Below are positions 56,513 to 64,000 of a stretch of DNA of 64,000 nucleotides, piece by piece. Every line of letters begins with the position of its first letter. The first letter of the stretch is position 1. The notes beneath the pieces were generated by a model that searched no databases, had not been told where the DNA came from, and saw only the letters and a list, made by a program, of their open reading frames with translations. The stretch is taken from positions 618,131,000-618,194,999 of the forward strand of contig NC_064617.1 in the NCBI RefSeq assembly GCF_023898315.1, given 5' to 3'. Source of the stretch: Schistocerca nitens (Eukaryota; Arthropoda; Insecta; Orthoptera; Acrididae). The position numbers were made by a program, and so were the translations under genes.

Positions 56513-57455
56513 ATATAAGTAAAACAGAAGTAATATCCGGCGTTCCCCAAGGAATTATTGTAAGCCCTCTATTGTTCATGATCTATATTAACGACATACG
56601 AGACAATCTGAGTAGCAGTCTTAGATTGTTTCCAAATGATGCTGTCATTTACCGTCTTGTAAAGTCATCATATATCAAAACGACTTGCAAAATGATTTAG
56701 ATATGATATCTGTATGGTGCGAAAAGTGGCAATTGACGCTGAATAAGGAAAAGTGTGAAGTTATTCACATGAGTACTAAAAGAAGTCAGCTAAATTTAGA
56801 TTACGCGGTACGTCACACAAATCTGAAGGCTGTAAATGCAACTAAATATTTACGGATTACAATTACAAATAAACTAAATTGGAACGGTCACATAGATAAT
56901 ATTGTGGGTAGAGCAAACCAAAGACTGCGATTCATTGGCAGAACACTTAGAAGGTGCAAGAGATCTACTAAGGAGACTGCTTACACCACGCTTGTCAGCC
57001 CTATTCTGGGGTATTGCTGTGCGGTGTGGGATCCGCATCAGGTGGGACTGACGGATGACATCGAAAAAGTACAAAGAAGGGCAGCTCGTTGTGTATTATC
57101 GCGAGATAATGGAGATAGTGTCACAGACATGATACGTGAATTGGAGTGGCAATCATTAAAACAAAGGGGTTTTCGTTGCGACGGGATCTTCTTATGAAAT
57201 TTCAATCACCAGTTTTCTCCTCCGATTGCGAAAACATTCGGTTTGCACCCACCTACATAGGGAGAAATGATCGTCACAATAAAATAAGAGAAATCAGGGT
57301 TCGCACAGAAAAATTTAAGTGCTCGTTTTTCCCGCGTGCCGTTCGAGAGCGGAACGGTAGAGAGACAGCTTGAAGGTGGTTCCTTGAACCCTCTGCCAGG
57401 AACTTTATTGTGAATAGCAGAGTAATCACGTACATGTGTAGATGTAGATATTTTT
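56513..57455 (+). pseudogene. CR1/Jockey-like LINE, 5'-truncated
   Basis: Opens with YINISKTEVISGVPQGIIVS and PLLFMIYINDIRDN. The active site is LRLFPNDAVIYRL, where the usual F-A-D-D reads FPND, so a catalytic Asp is lost. After a frameshift near 56690 the frame stays open for 170 codons: ISVWCEKWQLTLNKEKCEVI, NGHIDNIVGRANQRLRFIGR and GYCCAVWDPHQVGLTDDIEK. A further frameshift near 57170 precedes FPRAVRERNG. The 3' end is GAACCCTCTGCCAGGAACTT and a GTAGATGTAGATA tail at about 57455. It is the same family as the remnant at 8970-10410. Confidence 0.88.
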
Positions 57456-57662
57456 CTTTCTGTAGAACGATGCTGATGATGAAGAGGTTTGTAGTTTATT
57501 AGTCTGGGGTCATAAGAATGAGGGTATGAGACGGTCGCGGACTTGCTGGTGGAAATCAACACTGCTTCTCACCATCTGTGATTTAAATACATTAGTGGAT
57601 ATTAATATCATGATGGTCAGACGACAATTTGTAATGCGCTTCAATCACATATGACTGCAACG

Positions 57663-58116
57663 GGCCGGCCGAAGTGGCCGTGCGGTTAAAGGCGATAGGA
57701 GCGCCGTGGTCTCGTGGTAGCGTCAGCAGCTGCGGAACGAAAGGTCCCTGGTTCAAATCTTCCATCGATTAAAAAGTTTAATTCTAAGCCGGCACGGTAG
57801 CTCAGCGTGTTCGGTCAGAGGGTTAACAGCCCTCTGTAATAAAAAACTGAGCTAATCGATCAACAACGAACTTAAACGGATGTCTTACGACGTCCGCCCC
57901 GAACAGATGCAACGAACAACAGTGAACAAAATGAGATTAAAAAAAAAAAGGCGCTGCAGTCTGGAGCCGCAGGACCGCTACGGTCGCAGGTTCAAATCCT
58001 GCCTCGGGCATGGATGTTTGTGATGTCCTTAGGTTAGTTAGGTTTAACTAGTTCTAAGTTCTAGGGGACTAATGACCTCAGCAGTTGAGTCCCATAGTGC
58101 TCAGAGCCATTTTTTT
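57663..58116 (+). mobile_element. locust SINE interrupted by another SINE
   Basis: The head GGCCGGCCGAAGTGGCCGTG stops at 57694 and resumes at 57954 with CTGCAGTCTGGAGCCGC, B box GGTTCAAATCC and the usual body and T-rich tail. An 11-bp target-site duplication, TGACTGCAACG, lies at 57652-57662 and 58117-58127. The break lies between the A and B boxes, so this copy can no longer act as a normal internal Pol III promoter. Confidence 0.93.
57695..57946 (+). mobile_element. dimeric tRNA-derived SINE with poly-A
   Basis: Two tRNA-like units lie in tandem. The first has A box TGGTCTCGTGG and B box GGTTCAAATCT. The second begins GCCGGCACGGTAGCTCAGC and has an anticodon-like hairpin AGAGGG-TTAACAG-CCCTCT. 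A body with CGTCCGCCCCGAACAGATGC and a poly-A tail follows. The 7-bp duplication AAAGGCG lies at 57688-57694 and 57947-57953. It inserted into the surrounding SINE. Confidence 0.85.
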
Positions 58117-58127
58117 TGACTGCAACG

Positions 58128-58474
58128 TCTCCACGACCACACCGTGTTGCATGGTGTTCCCATTCGATCAGTCACCTAACTATATGAGTTAGGTTTTTAA
58201 GAGTGTATTAAAATATTTCTCCTTTTTCTCGACCATGCTACTAATATAGAGGTTTGCAGTTTACGTCTTTTTTTAAGTTGTAATACTAAATCCGGCGATT
58301 TCTGTAGCCCTGCACTCTCTACTTCTCAGTAGCATAAAAGAAACAACGGTATGACGCAAAACGTTATCTATAACGCACTTCCCACTGATTGCGAAATTTC
58401 TACATTTTCGTATAACTCGATAAGATATCGCAGATAACACGGATTTAGGAGCGATAATCTGCACATCGTCTCGC
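58128..58474. other. upstream region of the chitin-binding gene
   Basis: AT-rich sequence with no open frame of note. It directly precedes the TATA box at 58475 and may hold regulatory sites, but I cannot name any. Confidence 0.4.
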
Positions 58475-58508
58475 TATATAAAGCGTAGGTGGTTCTGGAG
58501 GATGCACA
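58475..58508 (+). promoter_or_regulatory. TATA box and initiator of the chitin-binding gene
   Basis: TATATAAAG at 58475-58483 is followed about 33 bp downstream by GCACAGTGTG, an arthropod-type initiator (A of ACAGT at 58508 as the likely first transcribed base). Strong TATA promoters fit tissue-specific, highly expressed secreted cuticle or gut proteins. It lies 52 bp upstream of the proposed start codon. No other TATA plus initiator pair was noticed before the coding exon. Confidence 0.6.
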
Positions 58509-58559
58509 GTGTGTCAGCCTGGAAACCAGATGTTTGAGACCCGCGATTACAAGAGCGAC

Positions 58560-58572
58560 ATGACGGTTCAGA
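58560..58572 (+). CDS. chitin-binding protein, proposed exon 1
   Basis: ATG ACG GTT CAG A followed by a strong 5' splice site GTAAGT at 58573-58578. The exon encodes MTVQ and leaves one base of the next codon, exactly the phase needed by exon 2, which begins with two bases. Joined, the N-terminus reads MTVQRFVLAVAYLLTGVILV, a typical signal peptide with a short basic N-region and hydrophobic core. An in-frame ATG at 58530 would add ten charged residues (MFETRDYKSD); I prefer 58560 because its -3 base is G and the signal peptide is more normal. Many arthropod cuticle and peritrophin genes have such a tiny first coding exon. This is an inference from promoter, splice site and phase. Confidence 0.6.
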
Positions 58573-61500
58573 GTAAGTTGTTTTGAAATAAGTTATGCTG
58601 TAAACAGTGTCAATTTAAAATATGCTGTCAGTCATAGACGTGTCTGACGAAATAAGAATGGTGCGGATGCAGGCTTTCTCGGCAAAATGCACATCTAGAT
58701 ATTTCTCGGGAAATCAACCAAGTTGTACCTTCAATTCGGAACAACATCTCGGCAAGTTTCTTATTCGTGATCTTCTGCCGATATCAGAAGAAGACAAGTA
58801 TGAAACTCGTAGAAACAGCGTTCCGAAATGGAGATATTACTCGGATGAGTTAATCAGATACAAGAATAGATTTTAATTCGTGAAAATAGATTCTCTGTTT
58901 CATATACCAAACCATGAAGATTTTTTAATGCCTGGAACTCCTTTATTACTAGAAAGTTATACAGAAACGTTCATTTTTTTTCTTCGCAACCTAGTGCAGA
59001 GACAGTTATCAATTTCTTTAATTTGCATTGCAGATTGCAACTTTATAAATATGGAAAGCTTTTTCTTTAGCTACATAAGAGTTTTTTCCATTACTGTCAG
59101 TCTTTAGATTGATTTTACATCCCCCTTTATGATTTCCCTCTGCCCAATTTTTTTTTCAGTGTTATCATGTCACATAGACGTGCTACATGATTACCATTAT
59201 ATACTCCAGCATGTGCGTCATCGGCAGTATTCCACAACTGTTGTTTTCTATTTGAACACTCGAAATAATTCTGCATGCAACTGTACATTTAGTATCATCA
59301 AGGCCATTCTACTCCGAATGGATTTTCGCAAACATCGATTCCTTTCTATGTTAATAATTCCTCAGTACCCTCTCTACATCTGCACTACATTTTTAACATA
59401 ATTCTGTAACAACATATTTCCAACGTTTCCAATTACGACTCAGTCGGCATTCCTGTAGATTACTTCTATGTAGTCCCGGACGTTCAGCGAGCAGAAATTT
59501 GTTTTTCTGTTATAGGCAACAAATGGCTCTGGAAGGTTTTCTATCATATTTTCCTTGCAGGTACCTTTCTTTGTCTAACATAATCTGCTCATTTGTAGCC
59601 CTTCCTTCAGCCTTCCAAAGTACTGTCACATATTTCTGTGATGTACGGCGGCGCGTACTTCTATTCCGAATTTTCCTTTCACATCCATTATTATGAGAAT
59701 AGACCTGTTCTTAACTGCTCGTTCGCTTGTACTAAGTTGATAGAGCGAATGGAAACCTGTTACTGTGCACACGAATCAGAGTAAAAAAGCCGTCGAACAC
59801 TAACACGCCATGCTTAATAGTTCCTAAGTAATGTGACAACTCTCATATGTTTGATGTACCAAATATTCAGCTTTCCCGTTGCGTTTGTAAATGCTTCAAG
59901 AAGCATAATTTCCTTTTAAATTTCGTTCATAGTTCGGCTTGTTACACCTTTTAACAGTGAAATTTATTATCCGCAGTGACAGAATTAGCTCTAGTTGAAC
60001 ATCATTACATGATATTCGAGCCTAGTTAACACTGTGAAAATAGAGGTCTACACTATAGTAAGTTTTCATGCTAGATGACATCAATGTCTCTTCGAGAGGA
60101 AAATCGTTATACCGACGGCGATTATTCTGATGCAGTTATGTCAGCGTTAGATCGTATTTGGGAACAAATCGGAAAGGGCTACGCACTTAATTCTACAGAT
60201 CCGACAGGTACACGGTGTCTACAATAAAAGATACGAGGGTTGGAACTTAAATAGTGGCAACTATTTATTCACATGTTTGTAACGATTTATTTACATGTTT
60301 GCACCTGTTATTGTCTTTCAAAGTAGTCACCATTGTTGTGTAGAACCCGTTGCCAGCGATGTGGAAGGCGTAGTATACCGTTAGAAGTTCTGTTGATGGT
60401 GTGAATGGAACGGTCTACTGCCTGTCGAATCTCTGGAACAGTTCTGATTCGAAAGACACCAAGTGGTTATTTCATCTTCGGAATCAAATCAAAGTCACAA
60501 GGGCTTAAGTCCGGGCAGTATGGTGGGTGGTACAGTTCTTCCCGGTCGCATCGACCGAACAGAGCAGCCACATCTTGCGCTGTATGCGCCCGTGCATTGT
60601 CGTGCAAAGTGATGGGTGGGTTGCGCAGAAAGTGTCGCCGCTTCTTTCGCAAAGCTGGTCGCAGGTGATGCTCCAAAAAGGAACAGTAACACTGTGCATT
60701 TACTGTCTGCCGTAGAGGAACGTAATGTGGTAGGATAACACTATCACAGTCGTGCACGAGAATCACCATAACTTTCACCATAGGGGGCTCTGACGCACTT
60801 TCGACTTCCGCGGCGAAAGAAGCGGCGACGCTTTCTGCACAACCCACCCATCATTTTGCACAATGCGGGGGACGCATACAGCTTAAGGTGTGGCTGCTCT
60901 GTTCGGTCGATGGGACTGGGAAGTACTGTACCATCCACCATACTCCCCGAACTTAAGTCCTTGTGACTTTGATTTGATTCCGAAGATGAAGGAACCACTT
61001 CGTGGCATTCGCTTCAGAACTGTTCCAGAGATTCGACCGGCAGCAGACCGCTCCATTCGCACAATCAACTGAACGGGCACTGCTAACTATATACTACGCC
61101 TTCCACATCGCTGGCAACAGGTTGTAGACAACGCTGGTAAGGACAGTAACAGGTGGAAACATGTAACTCTTTTGTAGCGGTTGTGAATAAATAGTTGCCC
61201 CTATTTAAGTTCCAACCCTCGTATCTTTTATTATGTATATATAAATGCGGAAAAGGCTGTGGCAGAAAGCACAGAGTAAAAGAGACGTCATCCTCCCCTA
61301 CTTGCACCATATACACTGCAAGTGTCATTAAGCAGCTCAGTTGTTAAGAAAGAATAGTTAGTAGTTGTTATACGCAAATTTCTCTGGATCACGTCTGTTT
61401 CAAGTATGTGGCAGGTAATGGACTATAGTGTATTACTGCTGAAACGCTACTTCTGTTATGTTGTACATGATATGTAAACAGCGATACATTATATTTAATA

Positions 61501-62429
61501 AGTTACTTAACATTTTTTACATGGAATTTACCTACAATGACAGCTCATGAATGGTTTCTATATTGATCCTTTTGACAAACGTTAATACTACGTCCCCTTC
61601 CAACAGCTACACGTTATAATGTCAGTGATCAGTAATGTGTTATTGTGGCACGACCTAAACTCGTTTTTCCTTTGAAAGGTATTAGTAGGCTGCGATTTAG
61701 TTTCCCATCAATATCTATCGGAACATGAAATTGTCGAGGGAACGCTAAACACTAATATTTCTTCTTTTCGTTCTTGTTGCCCGACCGTCTATGTGTCGGA
61801 TAAGCGTTATGAAACAAAGAGGCGATAAATAGACCAAACTGTGGAGAATATAGAATAGAATTGCAATTACAGTACCCCTGTCGACACCAATTGCACTCGC
61901 GAGAAATGGAAGTTAGAGGTTCAAAACGAAAAAGATGAGCAAAATTTTACACGAGCAACTGCATCCAAAATAAATCATGTAAAAAGAAACTACTGTAAAA
62001 AAAGAATGCAAAGTATTCACACGAAAAGAAAACCGTTCAAACATTATTCCCAAATACTAAGTTACTGTTTCCTGAACTCTAGGCTCCTTTAGCTTTCTCT
62101 ACTCAACGATCAAAAACAAAACATACATGTTATATTATTTTTACCGACCCGGTGTCACCGAAACTTCATTAAGCATAAGTGATTCATCAGCAGCGACTGC
62201 CTGACTAAGAAACGTTAGACGCAGCTATTTGGACAAGGAATGCAACACTTCAGATTGTTATGGCTAAATAACAGAGACAAATGGATATTAAAAATATATA
62301 GAATAAATTAATGTCATACTCCACGAAAATCACTATGGAACTAGCTGTGTACAATGACATAATAATTAAATATTAATTATATATTACTGCAGAGATTGAA
62401 AATATAATATTGCCTTGTTCATGTTGCAG
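58573..62429 (+). other. proposed intron 1, about 3.86 kb
   Basis: Bounded by GTAAGT at 58573 and TTGTTCATGTTGCAG ending at 62429. AT-rich, with short open frames (for example 58622-58876) that show no domain. It holds the inverted mariner-derived foldback at 60234-61221; otherwise I recognise nothing in it. Confidence 0.55.
60234..61221. mobile_element. foldback made of two inverted mariner ends
   Basis: The left arm 60234-60650 and right arm 60810-61221 are inverted copies of the same 3' mariner sequence with a loop of about 160 bp. Outer ends read TACGAGGGTTGGAACTTAAA and its complement, next to TA. The left copy encodes, on the minus strand, MVKVMVILVHDCDSVILPHY, LHDNARAHTAQDVAALFGRC (second Asp) and PYCPDLSPCDFDLIPKMK (third Asp). 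The right copy encodes ALFGRWDWEVLYHPPYSPNL and CDFDLIPKMKEPLRGIRFRT on the plus strand. Neither copy has the N-terminal half, so the unit cannot code for transposase but keeps two identical ends. Confidence 0.9.
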
Positions 62430-64000
62430 GATTTGTGTTGGCAGTGGCCTACCTATTAACAGGTGTGATACTAGTTTCTGGATCACCCGTGGGAGAATGT
62501 CCACCAGTGGATCCGCTGGATCACACTGACCATCTACCGGACGACAAAAACTGTTCACTGTTCTATAAATGCGATCATGCAGCTCCAGTGTTATTTGTGT
62601 GTCCTGACGAACTTCATTTCAATAGAGTACTAGAGGTATGTGACTGGCCAGATGTAGCTGGGTGCACTGCGAATACAGGCTCTAGTTCCACTGCAGTGCC
62701 AACTGCAGCTCCAACTGATGGATCCACGTCTGCATCAACTTCAACTGATAAACCGCAAACCGATGCACCTATCACGTCATCAACATCTAGCCCAGCGGAG
62801 GCATGTCCAGCGGTCGGCACGTGTCCACAATATGAAGATGAAAACTCGATTGCTAAGCATCTTCCACATAGTACAAACTGCAGTCAGTTCTGCAAATGTG
62901 ATCATGGTAAACCTGTCACTATGGAGTGCCCTGCTGGACTGCACTTCAATGCTGTTCTGGAGGTCTGTGACTGGCCACAAAATGCTGGATGTTCTGGTGG
63001 CTCTGGAAGCACGTCAAATCCTACTAGTTCCACACCTTCATCAAGCAGTGCAGCCACCACTCAGGCTCCTACTTCAGCACCAAGTTCAACTGCCAAACCT
63101 ACCACAGCTGCACCAAGCACAACTGCAAAGCCTACCACAGCAGCACCAACCACAACAGCTCAACCAACTACAGCTGCACCAAGCTCTTCGTCAACTGCAG
63201 CACCCAGCTCACCAGCAACGTCAGCCCCATCTGGCAACTGCCCAGCAATCGGTGTCTGTCCTCAATATGAAGATGAGAATTCAATAGCAAAACATCTTCC
63301 CCATGCCTCAAACTGCAGTCAATTCTGCAAATGTGATCATGGTAAACCTGTCACTATGGATTGCCCAGCTGGACTACACTTCAATGCTGTTCTGGAGGTG
63401 TGTGATTGGCCACAAAATGCTGCATGTTCAGGTGGCTCTGGAAGCACGTCAAATCCAAGTAGCTCCACACCTTCATCAAGCAGTGCTGCCACCACTCAGG
63501 CCTCTACTTCGGCACCAACAGCTAAACCTACCACAGCTGCACCAAGCACAACAGCTGACCCTACCACAGCTGCACCTAGCACAACTGCCATGCCTACCAC
63601 AGCTGCACCAACCACAACAGCTCAACCAACTACAGCTGCACCAAGCTCTTCGTCAACTGCAGCACCCAGCTCACCAGCAACGTCAGACCCATCTGGAAAC
63701 TGCCCAGCAATCGGTGTCTGTCCTCAATATCAAGATGAGAATTCAGTAGCAAAACATCTTCCCCATGCCTCAAACTGCAGTCAATTCTGCAAATGTGATC
63801 ATGGTAAACCTGTCACTATGGATTGCCCAGCTGGACTACACTTCAATGCTGTTCTGGAGGTGTGTGATTGGCCACAAAATGCTGGATGTTCTGGTGGCTC
63901 TGGAACAACATCAAATCCTACTAGTTCCACATCTTCATCAAGCAGTGCTGCCACTACTCCAGCTCCTACTTCAGCACCAAGCACAACAGTCAAACCTACC
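62430..64000 (+). CDS. secreted chitin-binding mucin-like protein (partial)
   Basis: Peritrophin-A/CBM14 protein, expected to be secreted and to bind chitin in the gut peritrophic matrix or cuticle. Exon 2 is open to the window edge (523 codons, no stop). After the signal peptide (residues 1 to about 22), domain 1 has Cys at 28, 46, 52, 62, 75 and 83 with the CDWPDVAGC end typical of CBM14. Domains 2-4 start at Cys 130, 275 and 429 and carry eight cysteines each. Linkers are Thr/Ser/Pro/Ala rich (PTTAAPSTTAKPTTAAP) and should be heavily O-glycosylated. Every domain keeps an NCS sequon. The ORF continues beyond 64000. It could be a peritrophin or a cuticular chitin-binding mucin; the sequence does not decide. 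Confidence 0.9.
62804..64000 (+). repeat. coding tandem repeat, units of about 450 bp
   Basis: Each unit is a CBM14 domain plus linker. Units start at 62804, 63239 and 63701 (spacing 435 and 462 bp). Units 2 and 3 of this set are nearly identical in DNA, with long exact stretches, including in the linker. This indicates recent duplication or gene conversion. The domain at 62498 is a diverged, older copy outside this array. Confidence 0.9.

Noticed and set aside
57700-57850. Two adjacent tRNA-like sequences
   Set aside because: They sit inside a poly-A-tailed insertion with target-site duplications, so they are SINE heads and not tRNA genes.
62718-63749. Long Gln/Leu/His-rich open frames (189 and 148 codons) over the chitin-binding exon
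   Set aside because: They are out-of-frame readings of the repetitive Thr/Pro linkers. The correct frame is open throughout, has CBM14 cysteines and follows a good splice acceptor.

Overview
The window looks like nuclear DNA of an arthropod with a large, repeat-rich genome. The best match is a grasshopper or locust (Orthoptera, Schistocerca-like). I base this on several copies of a tRNA-derived SINE (tail with GCTCAGAGCC, head with a GGTTCGAATCC B box) that I recognise from locust sequence, on abundant Tc1-like, mariner and RTE elements, and on long AT-rich gene-free stretches. The species call is recognition from memory, not a search.

Only one host gene is visible. From about 58.47 kb to the right edge lies a secreted chitin-binding (peritrophin-A, CBM14) protein. 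It has a TATA/initiator promoter, a tiny first exon encoding the start of the signal peptide, an intron of about 3.86 kb, and a long second exon. The second exon carries four chitin-binding domains joined by mucin-like Thr/Pro/Ser/Ala linkers and runs off the window at 64000.

Most of the remaining recognisable sequence is mobile-element strata. 0-7 kb: SINEs, a DDE_1-type transposase remnant and a reverse-strand Tc1 remnant. 9-16.8 kb: a LINE remnant split by a probable solo LTR, a long inverted repeat, SINEs, and a Tc1 remnant with a SINE in its leader. 17-19.7 kb: a decayed reverse-strand LINE with endonuclease and RT. 20.2-22.2 kb: a transposase remnant split by a foldback element that is itself split by a second LTR copy. 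23.8-25 kb: a Tc1 transposase split by a SINE. 25.8-31.4 kb: a Tc1 element split by an RTE LINE that contains an inverted second RTE copy. 32.5-33.8 kb: a mariner-like element with perfect ends. 33.8-41.4 kb: LINE, mariner and DDE_1 fragments. 42.7-44.1 kb: an almost intact Tc1-like element. 45.6-48 kb: two decayed Tc1 copies. 48.1-53.5 kb: a foldback element split by an almost intact RTE LINE. 53.7-56.2 kb: a Tc1 element split by a mariner. 56.5-58.1 kb: a LINE remnant and a SINE nested in a SINE.

Two themes stand out. First, many insertions keep their target-site duplications, so the nesting gives a relative insertion chronology. Second, seven separate inverted repeats, with arms from about 39 bp to about 1.1 kb, occur in 64 kb. 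Several would fold into long dsRNA hairpins if transcribed and are candidate hairpin-siRNA sources. A third observation is that three Tc1-like transposases here share a 32-residue spacing between the second Asp and the catalytic Glu, instead of the usual 34.
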